Notes under the pieces: generated by a model | Told to the model about the DNA's origin: nothing | The model's database searches: none | Seen by the model: the letters and a program-made list of their open reading frames with translations, nothing else | Translations under genes and position numbers: made by a program | Assembly (NCBI GenBank): GCA_002083525.1 | Contig: LWDM01000023.1 | Location: 251,693-315,692, forward strand | Source: Proteobacteria bacterium SG_bin9 | GTDB lineage: Bacteria > Pseudomonadota > Alphaproteobacteria > Rhizobiales > Xanthobacteraceae | Length of the DNA stretch: 64,000 nt | Direction of reading: 5' to 3' | Shown here: positions 49,591-58,340 of the stretch, piece by piece | Layout of the letters: each line of letters starts with the position of its first letter | Numbering within the stretch: position 1 is the first letter of the stretch

Positions 49591-51137
49591 CGGAACCGAT
49601 CGTCGCCATACCCGGCAAGGTCACGATCGCCGATCTCGCGCGCATCTGCGACGGCGCGTCGCTCACACTTGATCCATCGTGCTGGCCGCGCGTGGATGCC
49701 GCTGCGGCCGTCGTCACGAAAGCCGCCGCCGGAAGCGCGCCGGTCTACGGCATCAACACCGGCTTCGGCAAACTGGCCTCGCAACGGATCGCGCCCGAAC
49801 AGACGGCGACACTCCAGCGCAACCTGATCCTCTCGCACTGCTGCGGTGTCGGCCCGGCGACGCCCCTCCCCATCGTGCGCCTGATGATTGCACTCAAGAT
49901 TGTCTCGCTCGGGCGCGCGGCATCCGGCGTGCGGCGTATCGTGATCGAGCAGCTCGAAGGCATGCTGGCACGCGGCGTCTATCCGCATGTGCCGCAACAG
50001 GGATCGGTGGGTGCATCCGGCGATCTCGCGCCGCTCGCGCACATGACTGCCGTCATGCTCGGCGAAGCGAGCGCCTATGTCGACGGGCGTCTTGTCTCCG
50101 GCCGCGACGCGCTCGCCGCCGCCGGACTGCAGCCGATCGAGCTCGGACCGAAGGAAGGCCTTGCGCTGATCAACGGCACGCAGTTTTCGACCGCCTATGC
50201 CGTCTGGGGTTTGCTGCAGACGCACCGCCTCGCCACCATGGCGCTGATCACCGGCGCGCTGTCGGTCGATGCGGCGATGGGCTCGACCACGCCGTTCCGG
50301 CCGGAAATTCAGGCACTGCGCGGGCATCGTGGACAGATCGCCGCTGGAGCGGCTCTGAACGCGCTGCTCGACGGCAGCAAGATTCGCGAAGCGCATCTTG
50401 AAGGCGACGAGCGCGTGCAGGACCCTTATTGCCTGCGCTGCCAGCCGCAGGTCGCGGGCGCCGCACTCGACATCCTCGACGAGTCGGCTCGAACGCTCGT
50501 GATCGAAGCCAACGCGGTTACCGACAATCCGCTGGTGATCGTCGAGACCGGCGAGATTGTATCCGGTGGCAACTTCCACGCCGAACCTGTTGCCTTTGCG
50601 GCGGATCAGATCGCGCTGGCGCTCTCGGAGATCGGCGCCATCGCGGAACGGCGGATCGCAACGCTGGTCGATCCCGCGCTGAACTTCGGTCTGCCGCCGT
50701 TCCTGACGCGCGAGCCCGGCCTCAACTCCGGCTTCATGATCGCCGAGGTCACCGCCGCCGCACTCTACGCCGAAAACAAGCAACGCGCCGCGCCGTGCTC
50801 GATCGACTCGACGCCGACCAGCGCCAATCAGGAAGATCATGTGTCGATGGCGGCACACGCGGCGCGGCGCCTGTCCGACATGTCGGACAATCTCGCAGCG
50901 ATCCTCGGCATCGAGCTCCTCGTCGCCGCGCAAGGCATCGAACTGCGCGCCCCGCTCAAGACCAGCAATGCACTGTCGGCGGTCATCGCCCTGCTCCGGC
51001 AAAAAGTCCCGCCGCTCGGCGCCGACCGCTACATGGCGAACGATCTCGCTGCCGCCGCAACGCTCGTCTCATCGCGTGAACTTCCGGCCGCGGCCCGCGC
51101 CGCGCTCGGCCGCGATCCCTTCCCTCAGCTTGCTTGA
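49587..51137 (+). CDS. hutH: Histidine ammonia-lyase
   Basis: Enzyme of 516 residues that deaminates histidine to urocanate. The self-forming MIO cofactor triad Ala-Ser-Gly is in GSVGASGDLAPLAHM. Other marks are VYGINTGFGKLAS near residue 53, the NGTQFSTAYAV segment and QEDHVSMAAHAARR. The start overlaps hutI; the stop lies 15 bases before hutU. It is full length with all active-site segments. Confidence 0.96.
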   Translation: MTEPIVAIPGKVTIADLARICDGASLTLDPSCWPRVDAAAAVVTKAAAGSAPVYGINTGFGKLASQRIAPEQTATLQRNLILSHCCGVGPATPLPIVRLMIALKIVSLGRAASGVRRIVIEQLEGMLARGVYPHVPQQGSVGASGDLAPLAHMTAVMLGEASAYVDGRLVSGRDALAAAGLQPIELGPKEGLALINGTQFSTAYAVWGLLQTHRLATMALITGALSVDAAMGSTTPFRPEIQALRGHRGQIAAGAALNALLDGSKIREAHLEGDERVQDPYCLRCQPQVAGAALDILDESARTLVIEANAVTDNPLVIVETGEIVSGGNFHAEPVAFAADQIALALSEIGAIAERRIATLVDPALNFGLPPFLTREPGLNSGFMIAEVTAAALYAENKQRAAPCSIDSTPTSANQEDHVSMAAHAARRLSDMSDNLAAILGIELLVAAQGIELRAPLKTSNALSAVIALLRQKVPPLGADRYMANDLAAAATLVSSRELPAAARAALGRDPFPQLA

Positions 51138-51152
51138 TTGAGAGGCCTGTTC

Positions 51153-52823
51153 ATGAACCGCCGCATTGACAACGCCCGCGTCATCCGCGCCCCCCGCGGC
51201 ACGGACATCAGCGCCAAGAGCTGGCTTACCGAAGCGCCCTTGCGTATGCTGATGAACAACCTCGATCCGGATGTCGCCGAACGGCCAGGCGAGCTTGTCG
51301 TTTATGGCGGCATCGGCCGAGCCGCACGCGACTGGAACAGCTTCGACAGGATTCTGGCGGCGCTGAAGCAGCTCGACGGTGATCAGACGCTGATCGTGCA
51401 GTCCGGGAAACCCGTCGGTGTGTTCCGCACGCACAAGGACGCACCGCGCGTGCTGATCGCCAACTCCAATCTCGTCCCGCACTGGGGTACGTGGGAGCAT
51501 TTCCACGAACTCGATCGCAAGGGCCTGATGATGTACGGCCAGATGACCGCCGGCTCCTGGATTTATATCGGCAGCCAGGGCATCGTGCAGGGCACTTACG
51601 AAACCTTCGTCGAAGTCGGCCGCCGTCACTACAATGGCGATCTCTCCGGCAAATGGATTCTCACCGGCGGCCTCGGCGGCATGGGCGGCGCGCAGCCGCT
51701 GGCGGCAACGATGGCCGGCGCGTCACTGCTCGCCGTCGAGTGTCAGCCGAGCCGCATCGAGATGCGGCTGAAGACCGGCTACCTCGATGCCCAAGCGAAG
51801 AATCTCGACGACGCGCTGAGGATGATCGCAGAGTCCTGCCGCGCCAAGAAGCCGCTGTCGGTCGGCGTGCTCGGCAATGCCGCCGAGATTTTCCCCGAAC
51901 TGGTGCGACGCGGTGTGCGCCCCGATGTCGTGACAGATCAGACCTCGGCGCACGACCCAGTCAACGGCTACCTGCCGCAGGGCTGGACGCTCGCGGAGTG
52001 GGAAGCCAAGCGCGAGAGCGATCCGAAAGCTGTTGCCAAGGCGGCGCGTCAATCGATGATCGAGCACGTTCAAGCGATGCTCGACTTTCATCGCAAGGGT
52101 GTGCCGACGCTCGATTACGGCAACAACATCCGCCAGATGGCGAAGGAAGAAGGCCTCGCCGACGCGTTCGATTTTCCGGGCTTCGTACCGGCGTACATCC
52201 GCCCACTGTTCTGTCGCGGCGTCGGACCGTTCCGCTGGGCTGCGCTCTCCGGCGATCCGGAGGATATCTTCAAGACCGACGCCAAGGTGAAGGAGCTGTT
52301 GCCGGACAACAAGCATCTGCACAACTGGCTCGACATGGCGCAGAAGTGCATCAAGTTTCAGGGCTTACCCGCGCGCATCTGCTGGGTCGGCCTCGGAGAC
52401 CGCCATCGCATCGGCCTCGCCTTCAACGACATGGTGGCGAAGGGCGAGTTGAAAGCGCCGGTCGTGATCGGCCGCGATCATCTTGACTCGGGCAGCGTCG
52501 CCAGTCCGAACCGCGAGACCGAGGCGATGAAAGACGGCTCGGATGCCGTCTCCGACTGGCCGCTGCTGAATGCGCTGATCAACTGCGCCAGCGGCGCGAC
52601 GTGGGTGTCGCTGCATCACGGCGGCGGCGTCGGCATCGGCTATTCGCAGCATGCGGGCATGGTGATCGTCGCCGACGGAACGCCGGACGCAGCGCGCCGG
52701 CTCGAGCGCGTTCTGTGGAACGATCCTGCGAGTGGCGTCATGCGTCACGCCGACGCGGGTTACGACGAAGCGATCGCCTGCGCGCGCGAACATCAGCTCG
52801 ATCTGCCAGGTATTCTCAGCTGA
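51153..52823 (+). CDS. hutU: Urocanate hydratase
   Basis: Enzyme of 556 residues that converts urocanate to imidazolonepropionate using tightly bound NAD+. Marks: VVYGGIGRAARDW near the N-terminus, the GMTAGSWIYIGSQGIVQGTYET-like block (here QMTAGSWIYIGSQG), GGLGGMGGAQPLAA for NAD binding, and DQTSAHDPVNGYLPQG. The ATG at 51153 has a GAGAGGCC ribosome site; an in-frame TTG at 51138 is less likely. It is the last gene of the hutI-hutH-hutU operon. Confidence 0.96.
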   Translation: MNRRIDNARVIRAPRGTDISAKSWLTEAPLRMLMNNLDPDVAERPGELVVYGGIGRAARDWNSFDRILAALKQLDGDQTLIVQSGKPVGVFRTHKDAPRVLIANSNLVPHWGTWEHFHELDRKGLMMYGQMTAGSWIYIGSQGIVQGTYETFVEVGRRHYNGDLSGKWILTGGLGGMGGAQPLAATMAGASLLAVECQPSRIEMRLKTGYLDAQAKNLDDALRMIAESCRAKKPLSVGVLGNAAEIFPELVRRGVRPDVVTDQTSAHDPVNGYLPQGWTLAEWEAKRESDPKAVAKAARQSMIEHVQAMLDFHRKGVPTLDYGNNIRQMAKEEGLADAFDFPGFVPAYIRPLFCRGVGPFRWAALSGDPEDIFKTDAKVKELLPDNKHLHNWLDMAQKCIKFQGLPARICWVGLGDRHRIGLAFNDMVAKGELKAPVVIGRDHLDSGSVASPNRETEAMKDGSDAVSDWPLLNALINCASGATWVSLHHGGGVGIGYSQHAGMVIVADGTPDAARRLERVLWNDPASGVMRHADAGYDEAIACAREHQLDLPGILS

Positions 52824-52883
52824 CCTGCGGATCGCTGTTGGGCCGGTTTTGCAAATCTGCCATTAGAGTTCCCCTGCAGTGCC

Positions 52884-53234
52884 TTATTCCAAATGCTCTG
52901 AGAGCATTTTTTTGAGAGTCTTCAAGCTTTCCTCAAGCAAAAGATTATCCAACCTAGAGCGGAAGCGAGTTTGATGGCTCTGAACCGCTACGATAACTCC
53001 ATATCTGGGGCCACATTTTTCACGCGCATCTATTTCGAATGATAGATCCCCGACAACGAACGCGATTTTACTTTTCTCTTCACATGCACTTTCAATACCG
53101 CGGACCAATTGTGTGGCTTGGTAGAACGACATACGCGTTGATTGAATGTCTTCGTTCTGAATAGAATTCAAAACCACATCGTGATCTGCAAAGAAAAAGA
53201 AAAACTGGATGTTATATTCGCGAAGAAGGTACAC
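52884..53234 (-). pseudogene. N-terminally truncated paralogue of the small protein at 54523-55050
   Basis: Open frame of 116 codons from GTG 53234, ending ...KKMLSEHLE. It aligns along its length with residues 54-165 of the 54523-55050 protein: DHDVVLNSIQNEDIQSTRMSFYQA here versus EHDVILKFIEPDNIQTARMSFDQA there; later ACEEKSKI... versus ACEERIEV. The leader and N-terminal third of the paralogue are missing, and a stop codon lies a few codons upstream, directly next to the 147-bp repeat. A TTC run gives FFFFF at the front. It is either a remnant after deletion or a short functional form. Function unknown; possibly an accessory or immunity partner. Confidence 0.6.
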
Positions 53235-53284
53235 ACGAATGCCGGGGTCAAACAGCTTGGATATATTGTGCCCTATCCGTCCAA

Positions 53285-54526
53285 TTAGTCGAGATCGAGC
53301 ACCAGCACGCCATTGCCGGCGCCTGCCCAGGCGGTGCGGTGCTGATAGCCATCGCCGGCCGTGTCGAAGAACGCATTCGACGAACCAAGCGGCGTGACGT
53401 TGAGGCCCTGCCCGGCGAGATCGAGCACGATCGGGTTGACGAAGCCGGCGAAGCTGTCGAAACCCCCGGCAAATACGCTACTGGCCAAGAAATCGAAGTT
53501 AGGAGCGGAGGCGACGTTCGGACCGGCAAAGAAATTGTCGAAGATCGTTCCCGCATTCGGGTTGAAACCACCCGCACCCGTCCCGGATGCGATGCCGCTC
53601 AAAAAATTGAAATCAGGACTTGCCGCCGGGGCAGCAAAGGGAACAAAGCGGTTGTCGAAAGCAGCCGCCGGGATAAATCCACCGCTCCCGGTTCCCAATG
53701 CGACGCCGCTCAGGAAATCAAAATTAGAAATTATTGGTGCTTGGAAGAATTGGCTATCCGAGCGACCTCCAAAAGTGAGCGGCGGAAGGGAGATAGATCC
53801 GATGCCCGTCAGGAAATCGAAGTTCGGCGAGGCGAACGATGCACCGCCGAATGGAACAGAGAAGGCCGGGAGGTTCAGCGAACTACCGATTCCGTTCACA
53901 GCATCGAAGCCGCTGCCCAACACATCGGGGAAAGGTACTCCCGGAACCTGAGGATAGTCGAAGGGGAAGCTCGGAGTTGGTGTGCCAGGAGGTGCTGTTT
54001 CCGGATAGCCATATTCAAACACATTAGATGGTGACGGCACTCCTGCATTTCTTGCAGAGTCACGAATGAGTTCGTTCGCATAGAGAAATGGCTTTTGTAA
54101 TGCATCTCGACCGGCATTCTCTTCTGCCGGCGTCAGAACGAACTTTTTTGAAACGGAATAGTTGCGGCCGAATAATTCTCCGGACGCGGAAAGATTGGCT
54201 ACAGGCCCTTCTTGAATGGAATAACCAACTCCGCCAAAAACGTTCACTCCGGAGCCAGCAATTTCGAATTTTCGACCCAATCCCACCAAGAAAGTGGCAT
54301 CGGTAAACCTACCAGCCAAATTTGTGTCGTATGATGTACCAAATATTTCTGAGCCGGTTGTGGCTTGCACCTTCACAGTAAAAAGGAGGTAGTTTGCTTG
54401 CCCCTCGAACTGCACACCTTTGGTTCCTCCGGAAACGTTGAAGCCCGCCTGGAACACTCCAGTGTCGGATGAAAATTTCAATTCCGAACCTGGACCTCGC
54501 GCCTGCAAATTAGCAAAAATGCTCAT
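53285..54526 (-). CDS. RTX/FrpC-like modular protein with FDFL repeats, C-terminally truncated
   Basis: Protein of 413 residues, not recognised as a whole. The N-terminus (about 1-130) is a beta-rich region of unknown type. A NVFEYGYPE segment at about residue 168 is shared with the 55081 protein. Then come four spaced repeats of the type (P/S)(N/D)F(D/N)FL(S/T/A)G, at intervals of about 40-55 residues. The end is the FrpC/haemolysin-type module NPIVLDLAGQGLNV ... GDGYQHRTAWAGAGNGVLVLDLD, where it stops abruptly. No classical GGxGxD nonapeptides are seen. The start overlaps the upstream small-protein stop (ATGA). Base composition is visibly AT-richer than the neighbours. Confidence 0.75.
   Translation of the reverse strand: MSIFANLQARGPGSELKFSSDTGVFQAGFNVSGGTKGVQFEGQANYLLFTVKVQATTGSEIFGTSYDTNLAGRFTDATFLVGLGRKFEIAGSGVNVFGGVGYSIQEGPVANLSASGELFGRNYSVSKKFVLTPAEENAGRDALQKPFLYANELIRDSARNAGVPSPSNVFEYGYPETAPPGTPTPSFPFDYPQVPGVPFPDVLGSGFDAVNGIGSSLNLPAFSVPFGGASFASPNFDFLTGIGSISLPPLTFGGRSDSQFFQAPIISNFDFLSGVALGTGSGGFIPAAAFDNRFVPFAAPAASPDFNFLSGIASGTGAGGFNPNAGTIFDNFFAGPNVASAPNFDFLASSVFAGGFDSFAGFVNPIVLDLAGQGLNVTPLGSSNAFFDTAGDGYQHRTAWAGAGNGVLVLDLD
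53288..53434. repeat. 147-bp perfect direct repeat, copy A
   Basis: Identical base for base, as I read it, to 55228-55374, a distance of 1940 bases. It encodes the last part of the FrpC-like module. It ends within one codon of the stop of the 53285 gene. Confidence 0.9.
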
Positions 54527-55050
54527 CGGACTTCACCTAGCGTGCTGCTCTGATTCGGAATCTCGGTGAGCCTCTTCGAAAGATCGTTCAGACCCTTCTC
54601 AAGAAAGCTGCGATCTACCCCAGTAGGAAATCTGAATTTCTCATTCCAAAATTTTATTCCTACCCTGTGGTGGTGTCGTGAACGCGCGTCTATTTTCCAT
54701 CCGAGATTGTCGACGACGACCTCAACCTCAATTCTTTCTTCGCAAGCGCGCTGGGCGCCAGAAATCAGTTGTTTGGCCTGATCAAACGACATACGTGCGG
54801 TTTGGATGTTATCGGGCTCAATGAATTTGAGAATCACATCATGTTCCCTAAGTCCAAAGTAAATCGAGCGCTGGTAGTCATCGAGAATGTGCACGCGCTC
54901 GCGGATGCCTGTGACAAACATCTTTGATACGACGTACTGGATGAACCGAAAAACATCCTCTCGTTTCGGAACCGCCAACAGCTTCGACACATGGTGTTTC
55001 ATGCATCCGAGCAGTACCGTTATTGCAATCGCGAAGCGCTTCATTGTCAT
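54523..55050 (-). CDS. Small hypothetical protein, intact member of a duplicated pair
   Basis: Protein of 175 residues, not recognised. The first 18 residues are a short basic-hydrophobic leader (KRFAIAITVLLGC), possibly a signal or lipoprotein-like segment with Cys16. The rest is mixed alpha/beta, with the core EHDVILKFIEPDNIQTARMSFDQA and many charged residues. It sits between the two FrpC-like genes: 30 bases after one and overlapping the other (ATGA). A truncated paralogue follows the second FrpC-like gene, so the order is (large-small)-(large-small). That layout suggests a partner, chaperone or immunity protein; this is inference. Confidence 0.75.
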   Translation of the reverse strand: MTMKRFAIAITVLLGCMKHHVSKLLAVPKREDVFRFIQYVVSKMFVTGIRERVHILDDYQRSIYFGLREHDVILKFIEPDNIQTARMSFDQAKQLISGAQRACEERIEVEVVVDNLGWKIDARSRHHHRVGIKFWNEKFRFPTGVDRSFLEKGLNDLSKRLTEIPNQSSTLGEVR

Positions 55051-55080
55051 CTGCCTATCGAAGAGCGAGCATTTCGCTTC

Positions 55081-56553
55081 TTAGGACGCAGCGACTATCA
55101 CACAACGCCGTTCAACCACTCTGCAGCTGCGCCCGAAGACGTGGGCCAGCGCTTCGATGTCGGTCTTCGCGGTCGGATCCCAGGTGGTGAACTGGAACGA
55201 GCGCGGCGAATTCACATCGCCATTGCCGTCGAGATCGAGCACCAGCACGCCATTGCCGGCGCCTGCCCAGGCGGTGCGGTGCTGATAGCCATCGCCGGCC
55301 GTGTCGAAGAACGCATTCGACGAACCAAGCGGCGTGACGTTGAGGCCCTGCCCGGCGAGATCGAGCACGATCGGATTCACAAAGCCTGTGAAGTTGTCGA
55401 AACCGAAATCGCCAAAGCCAAGACCGCTTCCGGCGCCGACGCCGCTCGCGAAATCAAAGAAAGGAAGCGGGGCCTGAGGAGCAAATCCGCCCGCGATCGA
55501 CGGCGACGTTGCAACCGGAAGATTCAGGACATCGCCGAAGTTAGTTCCGGCGCTGTTGCCGAAATTGCTTCCGCCGAGGCCGGCGAGTTGCTGATACTGC
55601 CCGAAATCTCCGAGATAAGGCAGACCAGCAACTTGGGGATAGCCGAAAGGATAGTTGGGAGCCGGCGTATCGGGATAGCCGTACTCAAAAACAGTACCGG
55701 GAGATGCGATGCCGGCTTGACGCATCGAGTCAAGAATTGCTGTTCGTACGGGGTCAACGGCGTAGTCATTTCGAATAGACGACGAACCTTTTGGTGTTAT
55801 TCCGGCAAACGGAGCCGCCAAGTAGACGTCGAGGTTGTCCGGGGAAAATTCACCTACGCCGCTCAGGGGTACGCCTCTTGCGGACGGTCCGATCGCATCT
55901 GGCGGAAGGTATTTGATGTCAGCAAATGTTGGCTCGCGCCCTGAGCCGGCCCCGATGAACCCGGTATCTCGCTGAAGCCCGCGCAATCCCTCAGGGATAG
56001 GCATGTTTAGAGTTACCCCTGCAACATCAAGGGGGAAGATTTTTGCATTGGGATCTATGCGAAGGGCTTCAGCGATATTTCTAAGGTTCTCTAAGAAAGT
56101 ATCAGGAAGTAGGTTTCCTCCAACCGCCCCTACGGGCCTCAATAGGTATTGAATCTCCGTGGTGCAAACATTCGCAGTTGGCGCATAATATACTCCACCA
56201 CCATCCGAATCTGCTTTTCGGACGTATATGTTCTGAATTACCGCCCGCGCAACATCCGGCGTTACGGGGAAGGTAAACGTCTCATAAGCGCCATGATCGA
56301 GCACCGCCGAGAAATTTCTTCCACCGAACTCTGGAGCCTGCCCAAAAGGTACATTTTGGACGTCAAATTTGCCCGTAGAGAACAGGCCTCCCAAATTTCT
56401 CAATCCATCATTAAGCGGTCCAAAGCCAGCAAACGTCTGCCCGTCCGGCGTCGTAACAACTACCGCTCCGTGACCGGGGCTAAGGTTTTCATTGGAGAAA
56501 GGATTTAGCTGGGACGGAGCTAGCTGAATGGTTATCGCGTATCCGCTAGACAT
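55081..56553 (-). CDS. RTX/FrpC-like modular protein with possible papain-like N-terminal domain
   Basis: Protein of 490 residues. Residues 1-150 contain GHGAVVVTTPDGQTFAGFGP (His28) and ANVCTTEIQYLL (Cys130); a His before a Cys is the order of permuted papain-like (NlpC/P60-type) domains, but I cannot confirm it. A VFEYGYPD segment and proline/glycine-rich spacer follow, with one DFASGVG repeat. The end is the FrpC/haemolysin-type module NPIVLDLAGQGLNV to GVLVLDLDGNGDVNSP, then DPTAKTDIEALAHVFG, after which the sequence turns to an unrelated basic tail. That tail suggests an old frameshift or truncation of a longer protein. Confidence 0.75.
   Translation of the reverse strand: MSSGYAITIQLAPSQLNPFSNENLSPGHGAVVVTTPDGQTFAGFGPLNDGLRNLGGLFSTGKFDVQNVPFGQAPEFGGRNFSAVLDHGAYETFTFPVTPDVARAVIQNIYVRKADSDGGGVYYAPTANVCTTEIQYLLRPVGAVGGNLLPDTFLENLRNIAEALRIDPNAKIFPLDVAGVTLNMPIPEGLRGLQRDTGFIGAGSGREPTFADIKYLPPDAIGPSARGVPLSGVGEFSPDNLDVYLAAPFAGITPKGSSSIRNDYAVDPVRTAILDSMRQAGIASPGTVFEYGYPDTPAPNYPFGYPQVAGLPYLGDFGQYQQLAGLGGSNFGNSAGTNFGDVLNLPVATSPSIAGGFAPQAPLPFFDFASGVGAGSGLGFGDFGFDNFTGFVNPIVLDLAGQGLNVTPLGSSNAFFDTAGDGYQHRTAWAGAGNGVLVLDLDGNGDVNSPRSFQFTTWDPTAKTDIEALAHVFGRSCRVVERRCVIVAAS
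55228..55374. repeat. 147-bp perfect direct repeat, copy B
   Basis: Same sequence as 53288-53434. Here the coding region continues for another 49 codons past the repeat. The flanks of the two copies are much less similar, so recent recombination or gene conversion is likely. Confidence 0.9.
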
Positions 56554-56556
56554 TGA

Positions 56557-57042
56557 TTACTCCGTTGCGCGCGCGATGACGCGGCTGATGGCATGCTGGA
56601 TTCGAGGAGCGAGATAACGGACAACGACGAACGTTACGCAAACAATGATCGCGACAAGCGACAGCACGACGAACAACGCTACCTCAGGCACTGGACCGAA
56701 TTTGAGTGAACCCGAAGAGCCGTTGTGAACGCGATAGACCAGCTTGGCAGCCAAGAAAATGTAGATGCCAAACACGGCGCATGAGAACCATTGCCTTCTA
56801 ACAATCAGAGCAGCGGCAACGGGAATAAAATAGAAAGCGAGATCGAAAGAGTGTTTGTAGTTTTCGACGACGTCGTAGAGATAGATTGAGCAAAATGTAA
56901 CGACAGAAGCCGGAGCAAGGGAGCAGAGATTAATCAGCATAACTCTTCTGCCGCCTGTGAGAGCGTCAACCCACTCTTTCTGTTTTGTTTCCTGACTAAT
57001 CTCTGACGCCGACACTGCGACTATCCGTTCCGTAGGATGCAA
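56557..57042 (-). CDS. Small integral membrane protein, about four helices
   Basis: Protein of 161 residues starting at TTG (57042) or perhaps at the GTG at 57015. Four hydrophobic stretches are visible (LINLCSLAPASVVTFCSIYL, LAFYFIPVAAALIV, WFSCAVFGIYIFLAA, VALFVVLSLVAIIVCVTFVV). The N-terminus is soluble. It is not recognised. It lies between the acyltransferase gene (28 bases upstream) and the first FrpC-like gene (3 bases downstream), clearly in the same operon. It could be an immunity, holin-like or transport accessory protein. Confidence 0.7.
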   Translation of the reverse strand: MHPTERIVAVSASEISQETKQKEWVDALTGGRRVMLINLCSLAPASVVTFCSIYLYDVVENYKHSFDLAFYFIPVAAALIVRRQWFSCAVFGIYIFLAAKLVYRVHNGSSGSLKFGPVPEVALFVVLSLVAIIVCVTFVVVRYLAPRIQHAISRVIARATE

Positions 57043-57070
57043 ACCGCCTTCGGTTGCTCGGCAGCTTCAA

Positions 57071-57643
57071 TCAACCACCCACCAGCTGCGCCCGCATCTC
57101 CGCTTCGCCGCCGAACGGTGCGACCACGTCGACGATCCGCATCTGCGTGCCGCACTTCCATTCTGCCGACGTCAGACGCTTGTCGCCGGCGTCGATGCGC
57201 TTGGCGACGATGTCATCCGCCTGCGCCCACACCGCGACACCAACCGGACGATCGCCCTGATAGAAAATCCGGAACTGCTTGAGCAGGATTGCCGGCATCA
57301 TCAGCCACTCAAGATCGCCGAGCGGGATGCTCTTGTGGCGGGGCGACTGCGTCATCAGCCAGGTGATCTCGCCGAGAACCTGCGACACCGTCTTGGGCGC
57401 GGTCGCCGCATTCTGCTTCGCAGCTGCCTCGGGCTGCGCAGCGCTGATTTCCTCGAACGCGACCTTGATCGCGGCTTCGCCATAGGCAGGCGCAGGGCCA
57501 GCCGGCTTGCGATCCGGGTTCGTACCGGCCTGCTCCGACTTCGCACCGGTCTGCTCTTCTGCGCGTCGCGCAGCCGCACTCTTACTCATCGTCTTTGCCC
57601 CTGACTTGCCCTGTCCTGATGATGTCTTCTTGCGATCCGCCAT
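57071..57643 (-). CDS. RTX toxin-activating lysine acyltransferase (HlyC/CyaC family)
   Basis: Protein of 190 residues. Residues about 85-185 match the HlyC family: GEITWLMTQSPRHKSIPLGD (the His of SPRH is the likely catalytic His), then PAILLKQFRIFYQGDRPVGVAVWA, LTSAEWKCGTQMRIVDVVAPFGG. HlyC proteins move a fatty acyl group from acyl-ACP to internal lysines of RTX toxins. An unusual 80-residue N-terminal extension is rich in Ala, Lys, Gln and Glu and low in order. The start may be the ATG at 57589. It heads the operon that encodes two FrpC-like proteins, which are candidate acylation targets. No HlyB/HlyD type I secretion genes are in the window. Confidence 0.85.
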   Translation of the reverse strand: MADRKKTSSGQGKSGAKTMSKSAAARRAEEQTGAKSEQAGTNPDRKPAGPAPAYGEAAIKVAFEEISAAQPEAAAKQNAATAPKTVSQVLGEITWLMTQSPRHKSIPLGDLEWLMMPAILLKQFRIFYQGDRPVGVAVWAQADDIVAKRIDAGDKRLTSAEWKCGTQMRIVDVVAPFGGEAEMRAQLVGG

Positions 57644-57947
57644 GTTTCACTCAGCGATGTGCTGCCCCTGTTGCGAGACGCGCGCATCACGTGCGAGTCT
57701 CTCACCGGAAGGTCGCACAACTCGCCGCTGATCTCATGCGTGAAGTTCGAACCCGCGAACATTGGAGACGTCGCAGCCCGCGCGCCATCTGGCCTCGTGC
57801 GGTCCGAGCGCAAGCGCTCGCCTGTCGGCGACGCGGCAGAGAAAGCAACGAACGGCAGAACCACCACGAAGACCTCAGCATTCAGCCACACGCGCAGCCG
57901 CGCTCACGCGGCCGCGGCGTCAACCGCAACTGCAACCGAAGATTGAT

Positions 57948-57965
57948 TTTCCGGTATTCCGGAAA
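57948..57965. promoter_or_regulatory. Perfect 7-bp inverted repeat upstream of the HlyC operon
   Basis: TTTCCGG-TATT-CCGGAAA lies about 305 bases upstream of the acyltransferase start. It could be an operator or a weak terminator. Confidence 0.35.
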
Positions 57966-58162
57966 GGCGGGACGTCAGATACGCAACCAATGAGCGCAGA
58001 GGAGAAAAATTTTCCAGCCGAAGCCGGCTATGTGGAATAGCCCGCTCGAAGACCCCAGCCCTAGCTAAATACCTGCGTTGGCGAGGTTATTCCCCGCTTC
58101 GTGATTTGCACGCTACGCGAGCGCGCGTCGCGCCAGCAAGCAAAAGTTCCGTGACAATGTGG

Positions 58163-58183
58163 ACAACACGCAAAGCGTGTTGT
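58163..58183. terminator. Hairpin downstream of the CoA transferase gene
   Basis: ACAACACGC-AAA-GCGTGTTGT is a 9-bp perfect stem located about 160 bases past the CoA transferase stop. On the plus strand it is followed by TTGCG only, so termination is uncertain. Confidence 0.4.
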
Positions 58184-58340
58184 TTGCGTCACAACCGCGC
58201 GTTGCTCTGCAAATGCAATGGCAAGAAATGGTGAGACGGAAACGGCTCTTCACATCCCATCCGTTCTCGCCTCGATCAATTGTGCCGCGAACAGATTCTC
58301 GAATCGGCTCTTGTGTAGGCAGCGTCCGAAAATCCGGAGA

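Larger units (their letters stand above)
57644..58340. other. 697-bp intergenic region
   Basis: No convincing gene is seen. Short frames on both strands have no recognisable start context or composition and are taken as chance. It must hold the promoter of the HlyC operon (minus strand) and the 3' region of the CoA transferase gene. Two strong inverted repeats lie here (57948-57965 and 58163-58183). Confidence 0.6.

Noticed and set aside
53288..55374. Direct repeats as insertion-sequence or transposon ends
   Set aside because: The repeats are coding, no transposase lies between them, and the interval holds the tandem gene pair itself.
57644..58340. Short open frames on both strands in the intergenic region
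   Set aside because: No ribosome sites, no domains and mutually overlapping frames; best taken as noncoding.
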